From the NCBI RefSeq assembly GCF_001192795.1, contig NZ_DF968180.1:310001-374000 (forward strand): a DNA stretch of 64,000 nucleotides. Direction: 5' to 3'. This document shows positions 44,228 to 52,670 of this stretch, piece by piece. Position 1 is the stretch's first letter, and each line of letters opens with the position of its first letter. The DNA is from Flexilinea flocculi. GTDB lineage: Bacteria > Chloroflexota > Anaerolineae > Anaerolineales > Anaerolineaceae. The translations under genes were made by a program, and so were the position numbers. Below the pieces are notes generated by a model, which made no database searches, had not been told where the DNA came from, and saw nothing but the letters and a program-made list of their open reading frames with translations.

Positions 44228-44290
44228 CCGGTTCGTGGATTCTGAAACTAATTATTATGATTATCGTTAATGGAGAAAGGAGAGGAATTT

Positions 44291-45040
44291 ATGGGAAAAA
44301 AGAAAATTATTTACGGAATACTGTTTTTTATGACAGTTTTCAGTATTCTCGGTTTCACAACAGCAGGACAGATTGAAATCAAACCGGTTCAGACTGCAAC
44401 CCCGATGGCAAATATTTCACAAGGAGTGCAAAATCAAATTGTGTTGGCAAATCCAACCCAGACGCCATATATCATTTATGTGGTCGTAACAGCAACTCCG
44501 GAAAGTCAATCCAGTTATGTTCAACCCCCTGTGGCAAAAGTTCCAGATGGTCAATGCGTTGTCCAGTTGCCTGATGGTTCCACCTGTACAATGGGTTTGG
44601 AAGTTGTCTCCGAGCCGACTTATGCAAGTGGAGCAAAAATTGCAGAGGGAGAAGTCTTTTACAAAGAATGGGAAGTAAGAAATACCGGAACCTGCACCTG
44701 GACAAAAGATTATCAGTTTGAATTTCAGAAAGGCTGGCAAATCGGCAGCACCCGTTTTAATCTTCGCAAGGAAACCGCGCCTGGAGAAACGGTTAATGTA
44801 CAGCTTGGAATGACGGCATTATTAGACCCGGGTGACCAATATTACAGCACGTATGTCTTAAAAAGTCCTACCGGTGTTGAGTGCGGCGAAATTACATCCA
44901 AATTTACTGTGGTTAGCGGTTATTACACTCCGACAAAAAAGCCGGGACCGCCAAGGCCTGGCCGCCCCGGACCGGACGACCCTTATTGCTACTGGCTTCC
45001 GGGAGGTGAATGCTATCCATGGCATCCGTGGAGACCCTGA
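44291..45040 (+). CDS. Secreted NBR1-Ig-domain protein with Pro/Gly-rich tail
   Basis: 249 residues. Signal peptide about residues 4-24; a short Thr/Pro linker follows. Residues ~105-215 are a clear NBR1-like Ig domain (YKEWEVRNTGTCTWTKDYQFEF, APGETVNVQLGMTALLDPG, YSTYVLKSPTGVECG). The tail is rich in Pro, Gly, Arg and Trp (KKPGPPRPGRPGPDDP, HPWRP). The ATG at 44291 follows AAAGGAGAGG. Similar domains occur in many extracellular Anaerolineae proteins. A terminator follows. Confidence 0.8.
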   Translation: MGKKKIIYGILFFMTVFSILGFTTAGQIEIKPVQTATPMANISQGVQNQIVLANPTQTPYIIYVVVTATPESQSSYVQPPVAKVPDGQCVVQLPDGSTCTMGLEVVSEPTYASGAKIAEGEVFYKEWEVRNTGTCTWTKDYQFEFQKGWQIGSTRFNLRKETAPGETVNVQLGMTALLDPGDQYYSTYVLKSPTGVECGEITSKFTVVSGYYTPTKKPGPPRPGRPGPDDPYCYWLPGGECYPWHPWRP

Positions 45041-45054
45041 TTGTATGAAAAACG

Positions 45055-45098
45055 AATCTCACAAGTAGTCAAAGTATCTGCTTGTGAGATTTTTTTGA
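45055..45098 (+). terminator. Rho-independent terminator after the NBR1-Ig gene
   Basis: Stem aatctcacaag (45055-45065) with cttgtgagatt (45081-45091) and a T run; it also lies between convergent genes. Confidence 0.88.
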
Positions 45099-45099
45099 T

Positions 45100-45510
45100 T
45101 TATTTCTCTATTTCGTAAGGCCAGTCAATAATTCCGCCAAGATCGTATAGATTCTTATAACCTGCATTTGATAATGCCGTCGCTGCCTCAGCGCTGCGTC
45201 TTCCTGAACGGCAATAGACAACGATGGCACTGCTTTCTTTATCAAGTCCCAGATCATTTACACCTTTGACAATGCCGGACAATGGAATGTTCACAGCGTT
45301 GGGAATATGTCCCTCTGCATATTCGTATGGTTCACGTACATCGATCAGAACATAAGATGAATTATTGCCAAACAGCTCTTTTGCTTTATCTGGCAATAAT
45401 TTTTTTATCACAGGGGTTGTTTCGGCAGTTGGAGTCCATGATTTCGACATACATGCGCTAAGAAGCAAAACTGTTGCAGCTAATAGAAAGAAAGTCAAAT
45501 ATTGTTTCAT
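45100..45510 (-). CDS. Rhodanese-domain lipoprotein
   Basis: 136 residues. Lipobox LLSAC places the cysteine near residue 20. The single rhodanese domain has LIDVREPYEYAEGHIPNAVNIP and the active-site loop VYCRSGRRSAEAA (Cys about residue 100). Extracellular rhodaneses move sulfur or bind oxidised thiols. The acid-lined loop CRSGRRS is a standard sulfurtransferase type. No clear partner gene adjoins. Confidence 0.9.
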   Translation of the reverse strand: MKQYLTFFLLAATVLLLSACMSKSWTPTAETTPVIKKLLPDKAKELFGNNSSYVLIDVREPYEYAEGHIPNAVNIPLSGIVKGVNDLGLDKESSAIVVYCRSGRRSAEAATALSNAGYKNLYDLGGIIDWPYEIEK

Positions 45511-45550
45511 CGTTAATCCTCAAGATTCCAGTTTTTTTTACCCTTGTTAT

Positions 45551-45674
45551 CAGCATTTTTAAAATACTAAGAGGCTAATCCGTTGATGTGATGTTTTGTG
45601 CTTTGAATAAAAACATCATAACACCAAGTTTTTCCCGATTGATTCGAATAGCAATTCAATATTTCAAATTAATG
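45551..45674 (-). repeat. Hairpin MITE-like element, copy 16
   Basis: Right arm aagtttttcccgattgattcgaatagc and end aatatttcaaattaatg. Stem about 45582-45626, imperfect. The left end cagcatttttaaaatac is diverged; flanks do not match. Confidence 0.75.
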
Positions 45675-45837
45675 ATTTAGATGCAGTTGAAATAAAAAAG
45701 TTACAGTAAAATTTTAAATCGAAATAATCGATCTATTCGTGAAAGACGCTTTGAAATTTCAATCAGGCGATTTTTCATTTACTGTTTCTCAATTCATGCT
45801 GTCATCAAAAGAAAGAGCTTTTTTCCAAATATTCATC

Positions 45838-46623
45838 ATGATCACATCCAGTCAAAACCCAAGAATTCAACAGGTTCGTAAGCTAATCGCACAGAAAAAA
45901 GAACGGGATGAATCCGGTTGTTATGTTTTAGAGGGTGTTCGTCTGATAGAGGAGGCGATGAAAAAGAAGGAACACTGTCGCCTCCTGCTCTATACAGATC
46001 CGCTTTCTCCCAGAGCTGAAGCGCTCGTCCGATCATTTGTGGATCAGGGTGTTGATACGGAGGAAATTGCTGCGCAGTTGATGAAGACCATCTCTGATAC
46101 GGAGTCACCGCAAGGCGTTTTGGCTGTGATGGAGATGACCAAGCCGGTCATACCGGATAAGCTCGATTTTATCATTATTGTGGATGCCATTCGCGATCCG
46201 GGGAATCTTGGTACAATGATTCGCACGGCGGCTGCGGCTGCGGCTGACATCCTGATTCTTACTCCCGGCTGTGCTGATCCGTATGCGCCGAAAGTGCTGC
46301 GCTCTGCCATGGGAACACATTTTATGATTCCGATGGTTCAGATGGACTGGGGTGAAATTGCAGCGAAAATGAAAACCATCCCAGATTTACAGGTTCTTGC
46401 TTCAATTATGGATGGTGGAAAATCCTGCTGGGATTATGATCTGTGCAAACCCACGGCGTTGATTATCGGTTCAGAGGCGAATGGGATTTCTCGGACAGCG
46501 CAAGATATTTCTGATGGGAAAATCTTTATTCCAATGCCTGGCAACATTGAATCCTTAAATGCAGCGATGGCTGCCGGTATCTTGATTTTTGAAGTAGTGC
46601 GGCAGCGAATAAAGAAAGATTGA
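45838..46623 (+). CDS. TrmH-family (SPOUT) rRNA/tRNA 2'-O-methyltransferase
   Basis: 261 residues. An N-terminal substrate-binding part (NPRIQQVRKLIAQKKERDESGCYVLEG), then the SPOUT knot: motif 1 VDAIRDPGNLGTMIRTAAAA, motif 2 ALIIGSEANGIS and motif 3 IPMPGNIESLNAAMAAGILIFE. The glutamate and asparagine of motif 3 and Arg in motif 1 are present. It methylates a ribose in RNA. The start at ATG 45838 gives the usual length; an earlier ATG at 45739 is without support. The next gene begins 14 bp later. Confidence 0.92.
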   Translation: MITSSQNPRIQQVRKLIAQKKERDESGCYVLEGVRLIEEAMKKKEHCRLLLYTDPLSPRAEALVRSFVDQGVDTEEIAAQLMKTISDTESPQGVLAVMEMTKPVIPDKLDFIIIVDAIRDPGNLGTMIRTAAAAAADILILTPGCADPYAPKVLRSAMGTHFMIPMVQMDWGEIAAKMKTIPDLQVLASIMDGGKSCWDYDLCKPTALIIGSEANGISRTAQDISDGKIFIPMPGNIESLNAAMAAGILIFEVVRQRIKKD

Positions 46624-46637
46624 TAAAGAGATAAACG

Positions 46638-47300
46638 ATGATGATTCAATCGCAAATGTGCGTCAGTTCTGAAAGCGAAAACCGAAAATTCAGCAAAACG
46701 GATTATCTGGATATTGCTGTATATGGCAGACTCCAGGCAGATGGGACTCTGCAGCCAATTGTTTTTGAGCTGTTAGGAAAGGCACGTGAGCTGGCTGATC
46801 AAACGAGCGTAAAAGTCTCTTTGGTGATGATCGGAAGTCACATCAGCAGGTATGCGCGTGATTTGTTCCGCTATGGTGCGGATCGCATTTTTGTTTATGA
46901 TGATCCTTTGTATGAAAACTTGAATTCCGATATTGCACGCTCAATTCTTGAGCACTTTTTTGAAAACTATAAACCTTCAGTCATGCTTTTTGGCGATAAT
47001 AACGGCGAAAGTGACACAGTCGAGTCTGTATTTCGCCAGAATAAAGCGGCTTTTGCTTGTCGGCAAGCGATTTTTTCGATCCGTTCGAATAAGGATTTAG
47101 ATTTTTCAAATGATTCTCAGCATCCAGAACTGGTTCATATCTCTGATTTCCGTCCTCAGCTTGTTTCTGTACCTGGCGGAATTTTTCAACCTCCAGTTCC
47201 GAATCTTTCCCGCAGAGGGGAACTTATCTTATGCGAACAGCCATCGAATCTGAGCCATCAGGAGAAAAACACGACTTATAAAAAACTCCTCGATGATTAG
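46638..47300 (+). CDS. Orphan ETF alpha N-domain-like protein (truncated paralogue of EtfA)
   Basis: 220 residues. Residues ~24-205 align along the N-terminal domain of the EtfA encoded at 48423: VYG, FELLGKARELAD versus YELLGKARELAD, GADRIFVYD versus GADTIFLYD, KPSVMLFG versus KPSVILIG, and LSRRGELILC versus LSRKGDLIFC. The C-terminal FAD-binding domain is absent, and the stretch equivalent to APRIAARLKTGLTADCT and FGGNIMAHIRTP has diverged. The frame is intact, so it is probably made. It lies 14 bp after a methyltransferase gene and upstream of etfB-etfA-lctD. Function unknown: a degenerate relic or a partner that modulates the ETF. Confidence 0.75.
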   Translation: MMIQSQMCVSSESENRKFSKTDYLDIAVYGRLQADGTLQPIVFELLGKARELADQTSVKVSLVMIGSHISRYARDLFRYGADRIFVYDDPLYENLNSDIARSILEHFFENYKPSVMLFGDNNGESDTVESVFRQNKAAFACRQAIFSIRSNKDLDFSNDSQHPELVHISDFRPQLVSVPGGIFQPPVPNLSRRGELILCEQPSNLSHQEKNTTYKKLLDD

Positions 47301-47378
47301 TCTCTTAAGAATTTCGATTTGCCGTAAGTGTTGATATTCGCTTTCTAATAATAAAATTGAGAGCATTTCCATCTAATT

Positions 47379-47498
47379 CATAAATTCGAAGTTTGAAAAA
47401 GCTTTTTTTAGCAAAAAAGAGATCTTTTTGGTGTGTTGTTGCGCTTTACACAACGAGAACACACCAACAATTATTCCATCTCATATATGGGATTACGG
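47379..47498 (+). repeat. Hairpin MITE-like element, copy 17
   Basis: Left end cataaattcgaag, right end catatatgggattacgg. Stem with a loop in 47428-47466 (ttggtgtgttgtt / gaacacaccaa). Flanks catctaatt (47370-47378) and catcgattt (47499-47507) match at 7 of 9 bases. Confidence 0.85.
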
Positions 47499-47623
47499 CA
47501 TCGATTTTCAGGTATTCCGGTTCGTACAATCCAAAGATACAATAAACAACAATCATCAGTAATTTCGGTTTTATCAAATGAGAATCAACAGCCTGTTGAA
47601 TTCGCAGGCAAGGAGAGAAATGA

Positions 47624-48412
47624 ATGAAAATCCTGATTTGTATCAAACAGGTTCCCGGTACAACGCAAGTTGATATTGATGAAAAAACCGGCGTTCTGAA
47701 ACGCAGTGCGGCTGCAGCCAAGATGAATCCCTATGATCTGTTCGCCATAGAGACTGCGCTGCAGATTCAGGAAAAATATGGCGCTGAAACAACCGCTCTG
47801 ACGATGGGACCTGCGTATAGCGAGGCAGTTCTACGGGAAGCTTTTTCGATGGGGATTGATCATGGGGTACTCTTGACGGATCGCATTTTTGGAGGGGCGG
47901 ATTGCCTGGCGACATCCTATGCATTATCCCAGGCTGTCAGATTTTTGGGAATGCCTGATTTGATCGTTTGTGGCAAGCAGACAACCGACGGGGATACGGC
48001 GCAAGTTGGCGCTGAATTAGCGGAAGCGCTTGATCTTCCTCAGGCAACCAATGTCCTGGAAATTATCGATCTGTCCGAAAAAGCGATCGTTGTAAAGAGC
48101 GATTTGGGAAATTTCACACAGACTGTAGAAATTTGTTTACCCTGTTTGATCACCGTGGAAAAAGATATTTATGAACCTCGTCTGCCATCTTATAAACGGA
48201 AAATCAGTACCAAAGATAAACCGATACAAATCTTGACCTTTGCGGATATGCCGGATCAGGATAAGAACCATTACGGGTTGAATGGATCTCCGACACGCGT
48301 TGTCCGTGTTTTCCCGCCGGCTCATGAGAAAGAAAATGAAGTTATACAAGGTTCGCCGGATGAAATTGCCGAACTTCTTTTTCAGAAGTTAACCCGGTTG
48401 AAAGTGATCTAA
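47624..48412 (+). CDS. etfB: Electron transfer flavoprotein subunit beta
   Basis: 262 residues, matching FixA/EtfB: MKILICIKQVPGTTQVDID at the start, KMNPYDLFAIETALQI, the nucleotide-binding region VCGKQTTDGDTAQVGAELAEALDLPQAT and a C-terminal arm. EtfB binds AMP or, in bifurcating ETFs, the bifurcating FAD. It heads etfB-etfA-lctD: AAGGAGA lies before the ATG and the next gene begins 10 bp after its stop. The set matches the lactate dehydrogenase complex of Acetobacterium woodii (LctB). Confidence 0.93.
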   Translation: MKILICIKQVPGTTQVDIDEKTGVLKRSAAAAKMNPYDLFAIETALQIQEKYGAETTALTMGPAYSEAVLREAFSMGIDHGVLLTDRIFGGADCLATSYALSQAVRFLGMPDLIVCGKQTTDGDTAQVGAELAEALDLPQATNVLEIIDLSEKAIVVKSDLGNFTQTVEICLPCLITVEKDIYEPRLPSYKRKISTKDKPIQILTFADMPDQDKNHYGLNGSPTRVVRVFPPAHEKENEVIQGSPDEIAELLFQKLTRLKVI

Positions 48413-48422
48413 AGGAGGATTT

Positions 48423-49601
48423 ATGGCAGGAATTATTGTTCATCCTGAAAAGATTATCTCCTATGCAGATATAGAAAATCTATGTCCGTTTGGAGCGATC
48501 GAAGTCTTTCCGGATCAAACTGTGCAAATCAATGCTGGTTGTCGTCTCTGCAAGGTGTGTGTGCGGAAGGGACCGGAAGGAGTCTTTGAGTATCGCGAGG
48601 AAGTCATATCGGCAGCGAATAAGGCAGAATGGCAGGGTATTACGGTTTACGGAGAAATTTGCCCGGATAAAACCGTGCATCCGGTTGCTTATGAGTTGCT
48701 TGGCAAAGCGCGGGAATTAGCGGATAAAGTCGGTTGTAAAGTCTGCCTGCTGTTGATTGGAAATCATTTGAATCAAAATTTGGAGGATTTTTTCCATTAT
48801 GGCGCGGACACAATTTTTCTATATGATCACCCGATTCTGGAGGATTTTCAGGTTGAGCGCTATGCCGGAATTATGGAAGATTATGTGGCAAAACAAAAAC
48901 CTTCTGTAATTCTGATCGGAGGTACACCTTCAGGACGGTCTTTAGCTCCCCGAATTGCAGCGAGACTGAAAACCGGATTGACTGCTGATTGTACGCAGTT
49001 GGATATGCAGCCCAATTCAGATCTGGATCAAATCCGCCCTGCTTTTGGCGGAAATATTATGGCTCATATCCGCACCCCTTATCACCGACCGCAGTTTGCG
49101 ACTGTTCGTTACAAGATTTTTTCTGCAATGGAACCGGATCTCTCTAGAAAGGGAGACCTGATCTTTTGTGCACTTCCGGAAAAATTGCAATGCCGGAGCC
49201 GGCAGCTCGAAATTGGAATCAAGCCAAAAATTAAAAACATCGAAGATATGGATATTCTGGTTGTCGCAGGCAGAGGGATCAAGAAAAAAGAGGATCTCGC
49301 ACTGTTGCGTCGCTTGTCAGAGCGGCTCGGTGGAGATTTGGCATGTACGCGTCCGTTGATTGAAGCTGGCTGGATGGATGCAAGAAAACAAATTGGTTTA
49401 AGCGGCCGAACGGTCAAACCTAAGTTATTAATTGCTTGCGGAATTTCCGGATCGGTACAATTTGCCGCTGGAATTAAAGCCAGTGAAATGATCATCTCTA
49501 TCAACACGGATCCGGATGCAGCCATCAATCAGATTGCTAATATTGCAGTCATCGGTGATCTTTATTCTGTCATTCCGGCACTTCTCGAAAAACTTGGATA
49601 A
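48423..49601 (+). CDS. etfA: Electron transfer flavoprotein subunit alpha with N-terminal ferredoxin-like segment
   Basis: 392 residues. Residues ~20-46 hold four cysteines, Cys21 (CPFGAIE) and Cys40-x2-Cys43-x2-Cys46 (CRLCKVC), enough for one 4Fe-4S cluster. The EtfA N-domain follows (~75-255), then the FAD-binding C-domain with IACGISGSVQFAAGIKASE and INTDPDAAI. Such ferredoxin extensions occur in LctC-type subunits of electron-bifurcating lactate dehydrogenases. AAAGGAGG precedes the ATG; the dehydrogenase gene follows 10 bp after the stop. Confidence 0.94.
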   Translation: MAGIIVHPEKIISYADIENLCPFGAIEVFPDQTVQINAGCRLCKVCVRKGPEGVFEYREEVISAANKAEWQGITVYGEICPDKTVHPVAYELLGKARELADKVGCKVCLLLIGNHLNQNLEDFFHYGADTIFLYDHPILEDFQVERYAGIMEDYVAKQKPSVILIGGTPSGRSLAPRIAARLKTGLTADCTQLDMQPNSDLDQIRPAFGGNIMAHIRTPYHRPQFATVRYKIFSAMEPDLSRKGDLIFCALPEKLQCRSRQLEIGIKPKIKNIEDMDILVVAGRGIKKKEDLALLRRLSERLGGDLACTRPLIEAGWMDARKQIGLSGRTVKPKLLIACGISGSVQFAAGIKASEMIISINTDPDAAINQIANIAVIGDLYSVIPALLEKLG

Positions 49602-49611
49602 GGAGTTGAAT

Positions 49612-51015
49612 ATGGAATATAAAAAGATAGACGAAGCGGATATCGACTTTCTGCGCAACGTCTGCGGAGAAGACCAGGTTGTTCTGAGAGATAACATTCT
49701 TGACGATTTTTGTCATGATGAAATGCCGGGTCAATTTTCTGCTCCGGATGTGATGGTTTATGTCCAGGATGTTTCTGCGGTGTCCCTGATTTTGAAGTAT
49801 GCCAATCAGAAAAAGATTGCTGTAACTCCTCGCGGACAGGGCACCGGACTGGTCGGTGGCGCCATTCCATTGTTTGGTGGAATTCTGTTGAATCTTTCCA
49901 AAATGAACCGCATTTTGGAGCTGGATGAGAATAATTTTACACTGACGGTTGAACCGGGTGTCCTGATTATGGATATCTATGAATATGTAGAAGCACGAGG
50001 ATTGTATTACCCGCCGAATCCCGGGGAGAAAAGCGCCAGTATCGGTGGCAATGTTTCAACGAATGCCGGCGGGATGTCTGCAGTGAAATATGGCGTAACG
50101 CGGGACTATGTACGCGGGCTTGAAGTGGTGACTGCCGAGGGTGAAATTTTATCGCTTGGTGGAAAAATCGCTAAAAACAGTTCTGGTTACTCTTTGGTGC
50201 AATTGATCACAGGTTCAGAAGGTACTCTTGCGGTTGTCACAAAAATCATTCTGCGTCTGATACCTAAGCCGAAATTTTTGCAGAGTCTGTTAATTCCCTT
50301 TGATAATCTTCCGGCAGCAATCAAGACAGTTCCGGAAATTTTCAAGTCAAAAATCATTCCGCGATCTATCGAATTTATGACACAGGATATGCTGAGCAGC
50401 AGCGAACAATATCTTGGACGCCGATTCCCCGATCATAGCGGCAATGCATATCTGTTGCTTGCATTCGATGGCAACAGTCTGCCGGAGATTGAAAAAGAAA
50501 GTGATCAAATCGCAGAATTGTGTATCCTGCATGGCGCAAAGGATGCGTTTCTCATCGATACAAATGAGCGCAATGATGCTGTTTGGAAACCGCGCAGTTC
50601 CTATCTTGAGATTATTAAAGCCTCTACCTCGGAAATTGATGAATGCGATGTAGTTGTGCCGATTGATCGCGTCGCTGAGTTTGTGGAATTTGCCCAAAAT
50701 TTGGAAAAAGAATGTGGTCTGCGGATTCGTTCCATGGGACATGCCGGTGACGGGAATCTGCATATTTATGCTCTCCGCGATAAACTGGATCAGAAGCTTT
50801 GGAAAGAAAAAATCGATCATTTGTTTGATCGTTTATATTCTCACGCTTCGGAAATTGGCGGAAAAGTGTCCGGAGAACATGGCATCGGAAGCGCCAAATT
50901 GCCCTATCAATACCAAATCGAGGGGAAGGCTGTCATGCAGATGATGTATCGGATTAAGCAGGCGTTTGATCCCAATGAAATTCTCAATCCCGGAAAAGTG
51001 GTTCAATATAACTGA
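49612..51015 (+). CDS. lctD: FAD-linked (D-)lactate/glycolate dehydrogenase, GlcD type
   Basis: 467 residues. An FAD-binding type-4 domain (VTPRGQGTGLVGGAIP, NPGEKSASIGGNVSTNAGGM, KNSSGYSLVQLITGSEGTLAVV) is joined to the oxidase C-domain with MGHAGDGNLHIYALR and GEHGIGSAK. It oxidises lactate or glycolate to the keto acid. In the Lct complex the electrons pass to the ETF, which couples them to NAD and ferredoxin, letting lactate oxidation proceed with NAD. The start follows AAGGAG at 49601-49606. It ends the operon. Confidence 0.93.
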   Translation: MEYKKIDEADIDFLRNVCGEDQVVLRDNILDDFCHDEMPGQFSAPDVMVYVQDVSAVSLILKYANQKKIAVTPRGQGTGLVGGAIPLFGGILLNLSKMNRILELDENNFTLTVEPGVLIMDIYEYVEARGLYYPPNPGEKSASIGGNVSTNAGGMSAVKYGVTRDYVRGLEVVTAEGEILSLGGKIAKNSSGYSLVQLITGSEGTLAVVTKIILRLIPKPKFLQSLLIPFDNLPAAIKTVPEIFKSKIIPRSIEFMTQDMLSSSEQYLGRRFPDHSGNAYLLLAFDGNSLPEIEKESDQIAELCILHGAKDAFLIDTNERNDAVWKPRSSYLEIIKASTSEIDECDVVVPIDRVAEFVEFAQNLEKECGLRIRSMGHAGDGNLHIYALRDKLDQKLWKEKIDHLFDRLYSHASEIGGKVSGEHGIGSAKLPYQYQIEGKAVMQMMYRIKQAFDPNEILNPGKVVQYN

Positions 51016-51153
51016 GCATTCATTTGTGGGTTATTTAATCGACAGGGTAAGTACGAATTTCATTTGGATGCAATCCTTGGAAACATTCCATTTTTTCTTA
51101 ATAGGCTTCTTTAAATTTTGAATTTCAGGTTCGAAATTGAAAGAGGTGATTCG

Positions 51154-51162
51154 TGGTATAAT
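51154..51162 (+). promoter_or_regulatory. Extended -10 promoter of the phosphoribosyltransferase gene
   Basis: TGgTATAAT (TG 51154-51155, TATAAT 51157-51162) with no clear -35 at the normal distance. A leader of about 70 nt follows, with a small hairpin in gttaaccgtctcccgattggctaac (51169-51193). Confidence 0.7.
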
Positions 51163-51239
51163 GCATGCGTTAACCGTCTCCCGATTGGCTAACAAAAGAA
51201 AATGGATTTTCCGAAAGGAAATGGAGTAAAGAGGACTCT

Positions 51240-51791
51240 ATGAATGCTGATCATTATGAGATCGAAATCGCAGGAATCAAACGGTCGCTGCCGTTATTTG
51301 AAGTGGCGCCGGGTATTCGTATCGCGATTTTAAATATATTAGGTGATACGGAATTAGTTGAAGCGTGTGCATCGGAAATTGCAAAAAAACTGGAAGGAAT
51401 CGAGTTTGATGTTTTATTTACTGCAGAATCAAAAAGCATTCCTTTTGCGCATGCATTATCTGTTCGAACCGGGAAACCTTATGTTGTTTGCCGGAAAAAT
51501 TACAAATCTTATATGGGAAAAGCATTGGAATCAGTTTCCAATTCCATCACAACACAGCAGGACCAGCGTTTGATTTTGGATGAAAAAGACATTCCATTGA
51601 TCAAAGGGAAGAAAGTTGTCATTGTGGATGATGTCATCAGTACTGGTTCAACGCTTCATGCGCTGACGACATTGCTGGAAATGGCAGGCAGTAAGCCGGA
51701 TTATATAATTGCATCGATTCTTACGGAAGGTGCTGAAGATGATTGGCCGAATGTAATTTGTCTTGGCCATCTGCCCGTTTTTAAAGATTAA
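51240..51791 (+). CDS. Adenine-type phosphoribosyltransferase
   Basis: 183 residues with the type-I PRPP motif VVIVDDVISTGSTLHAL at residues ~124-140, a flexible loop region ~85-105 and an N-terminal hood. It salvages a purine base with PRPP. Similarity is to adenine phosphoribosyltransferase, but the substrate loop is not clear enough to exclude xanthine or an unusual base. AGAGGA sits before the ATG. The leader hairpin may be regulatory, but no purine-riboswitch core is visible. A strong terminator follows. Confidence 0.87.
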   Translation: MNADHYEIEIAGIKRSLPLFEVAPGIRIAILNILGDTELVEACASEIAKKLEGIEFDVLFTAESKSIPFAHALSVRTGKPYVVCRKNYKSYMGKALESVSNSITTQQDQRLILDEKDIPLIKGKKVVIVDDVISTGSTLHALTTLLEMAGSKPDYIIASILTEGAEDDWPNVICLGHLPVFKD

Positions 51792-51810
51792 TAAAAATCG
51801 AACAAGATTA

Positions 51811-51846
51811 AAAAAGGTTCCGATTTTAAATCGGAACCTTTTTCTT
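51811..51846 (+). terminator. Rho-independent terminator
   Basis: A perfect 15-bp stem, aaaaaggttccgatt (51811-51825) with aatcggaaccttttt (51829-51843), loop tta. Confidence 0.93.
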
Positions 51847-51853
51847 TTATAAG

Positions 51854-51977
51854 CAGCGATTCGAAAAATAGACTTGCTATTCGAATCACTCGGTAAAAAT
51901 TTGTTATTGTGAGGTTTTTACGCTTCGCGCAAAAACCTCACAATAACAAATAATCCTCCTCATATTATGAATTGCTG
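51854..51977 (+). repeat. Hairpin MITE-like element, copy 18
   Basis: Left end cagcgattcgaaaaat, right end attatgaattgctg. 24-bp stem, 51900-51923 with 51927-51950, one mismatch. The stem has its own variant gtgagg/cctcac. Flanks ttttataag (51845-51853) and tttaaaaag (51978-51986) agree at 7 of 9. Confidence 0.9.
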
Positions 51978-51988
51978 TTTAAAAAGAA

Positions 51989-52050
51989 TTGACATTTGTT
52001 AGAAAGTGCATTAACATAAAAGCGACATTAGTGTCGCTTTTATGTTAATG
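51989..52050 (+). promoter_or_regulatory. tetR promoter with long palindromic operator
   Basis: TTGACA (51989-51994), 17 nt, TAACAT (52012-52017). A perfect 19-bp inverted repeat (52009-52027 with 52032-52050, loop ttag; core agcgacattagtgtcgct) covers the -10 box and start site. This is where a TetR-type repressor would bind, and it lies 8 bp before the tetR start codon. Confidence 0.75.
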
Positions 52051-52058
52051 ATTGGATT

Positions 52059-52670
52059 ATGAAAATGACTCCAAAAGGGAATTTAACCAAAAAAAATATA
52101 CTGAACCAGGCGATACACTTATTTTCTCAAAAAGGGTATGCTTCCGTAACGATGGAGGATATTCGAGAAGCAAGCGGTTTGAGCCGCGGGGGTTTATATC
52201 GATATTTCCAGTCCACAAAAAAAATCTTTGAAGAAATTCTTATTAACGATAAAGATCAAAATGAGCAAGCATTGAATGATGCGATTGCTTCAGGTGTGCC
52301 TGCTGGAAATTTGTTCCAGTTTTTTATCGAACAACAAAAATCAGCGATCTTGAATCACAAAGGAAAATTCAATGTAGCGGTATATGAATTTTTCCAAACA
52401 GAACCAGAAATGATGGAATTGATGAATGATCGATTTTCAGCCGCAGTGCGAATGCTGAAAACGTTGATTGAGTATGGAAATCGGGATTACGGTTTTTCTG
52501 TACAGAATACGCAAGAAACAGCCCGATTTGCCGTGTTGTATCTCGAAGGAATCATTAATGCTTCCGCTCTAATGCCAATGTCAGAAAAAATGCTGGATGA
52601 GCAGTTTGCAATATTGTATTCCATATTATTTGAAGGCAAAAAGGTACAAAAAGTTGAAAATGAAAAATAA
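52059..52670 (+). CDS. TetR/AcrR-family transcriptional regulator
   Basis: 203 residues. The N-terminal HTH (KKNILNQAIHLFSQKGYASVTMEDIREASGLSRGGLYRYFQSTKK, split here: helix-turn-helix at residues ~25-50) is canonical; the C-terminal ligand domain is all-alpha and unassigned. A perfect palindrome covers its promoter, so autoregulation is likely. The start at 52059 has no clear ribosome site, and ATG 52065 is as possible. It overlaps the next gene by 11 bp. Confidence 0.87.
   Translation: MKMTPKGNLTKKNILNQAIHLFSQKGYASVTMEDIREASGLSRGGLYRYFQSTKKIFEEILINDKDQNEQALNDAIASGVPAGNLFQFFIEQQKSAILNHKGKFNVAVYEFFQTEPEMMELMNDRFSAAVRMLKTLIEYGNRDYGFSVQNTQETARFAVLYLEGIINASALMPMSEKMLDEQFAILYSILFEGKKVQKVENEK

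Noticed and set aside
51163-51239. Purine riboswitch in the phosphoribosyltransferase leader
   Set aside because: Only a small hairpin is visible; the three-way-junction core of the purine aptamer could not be recognised.
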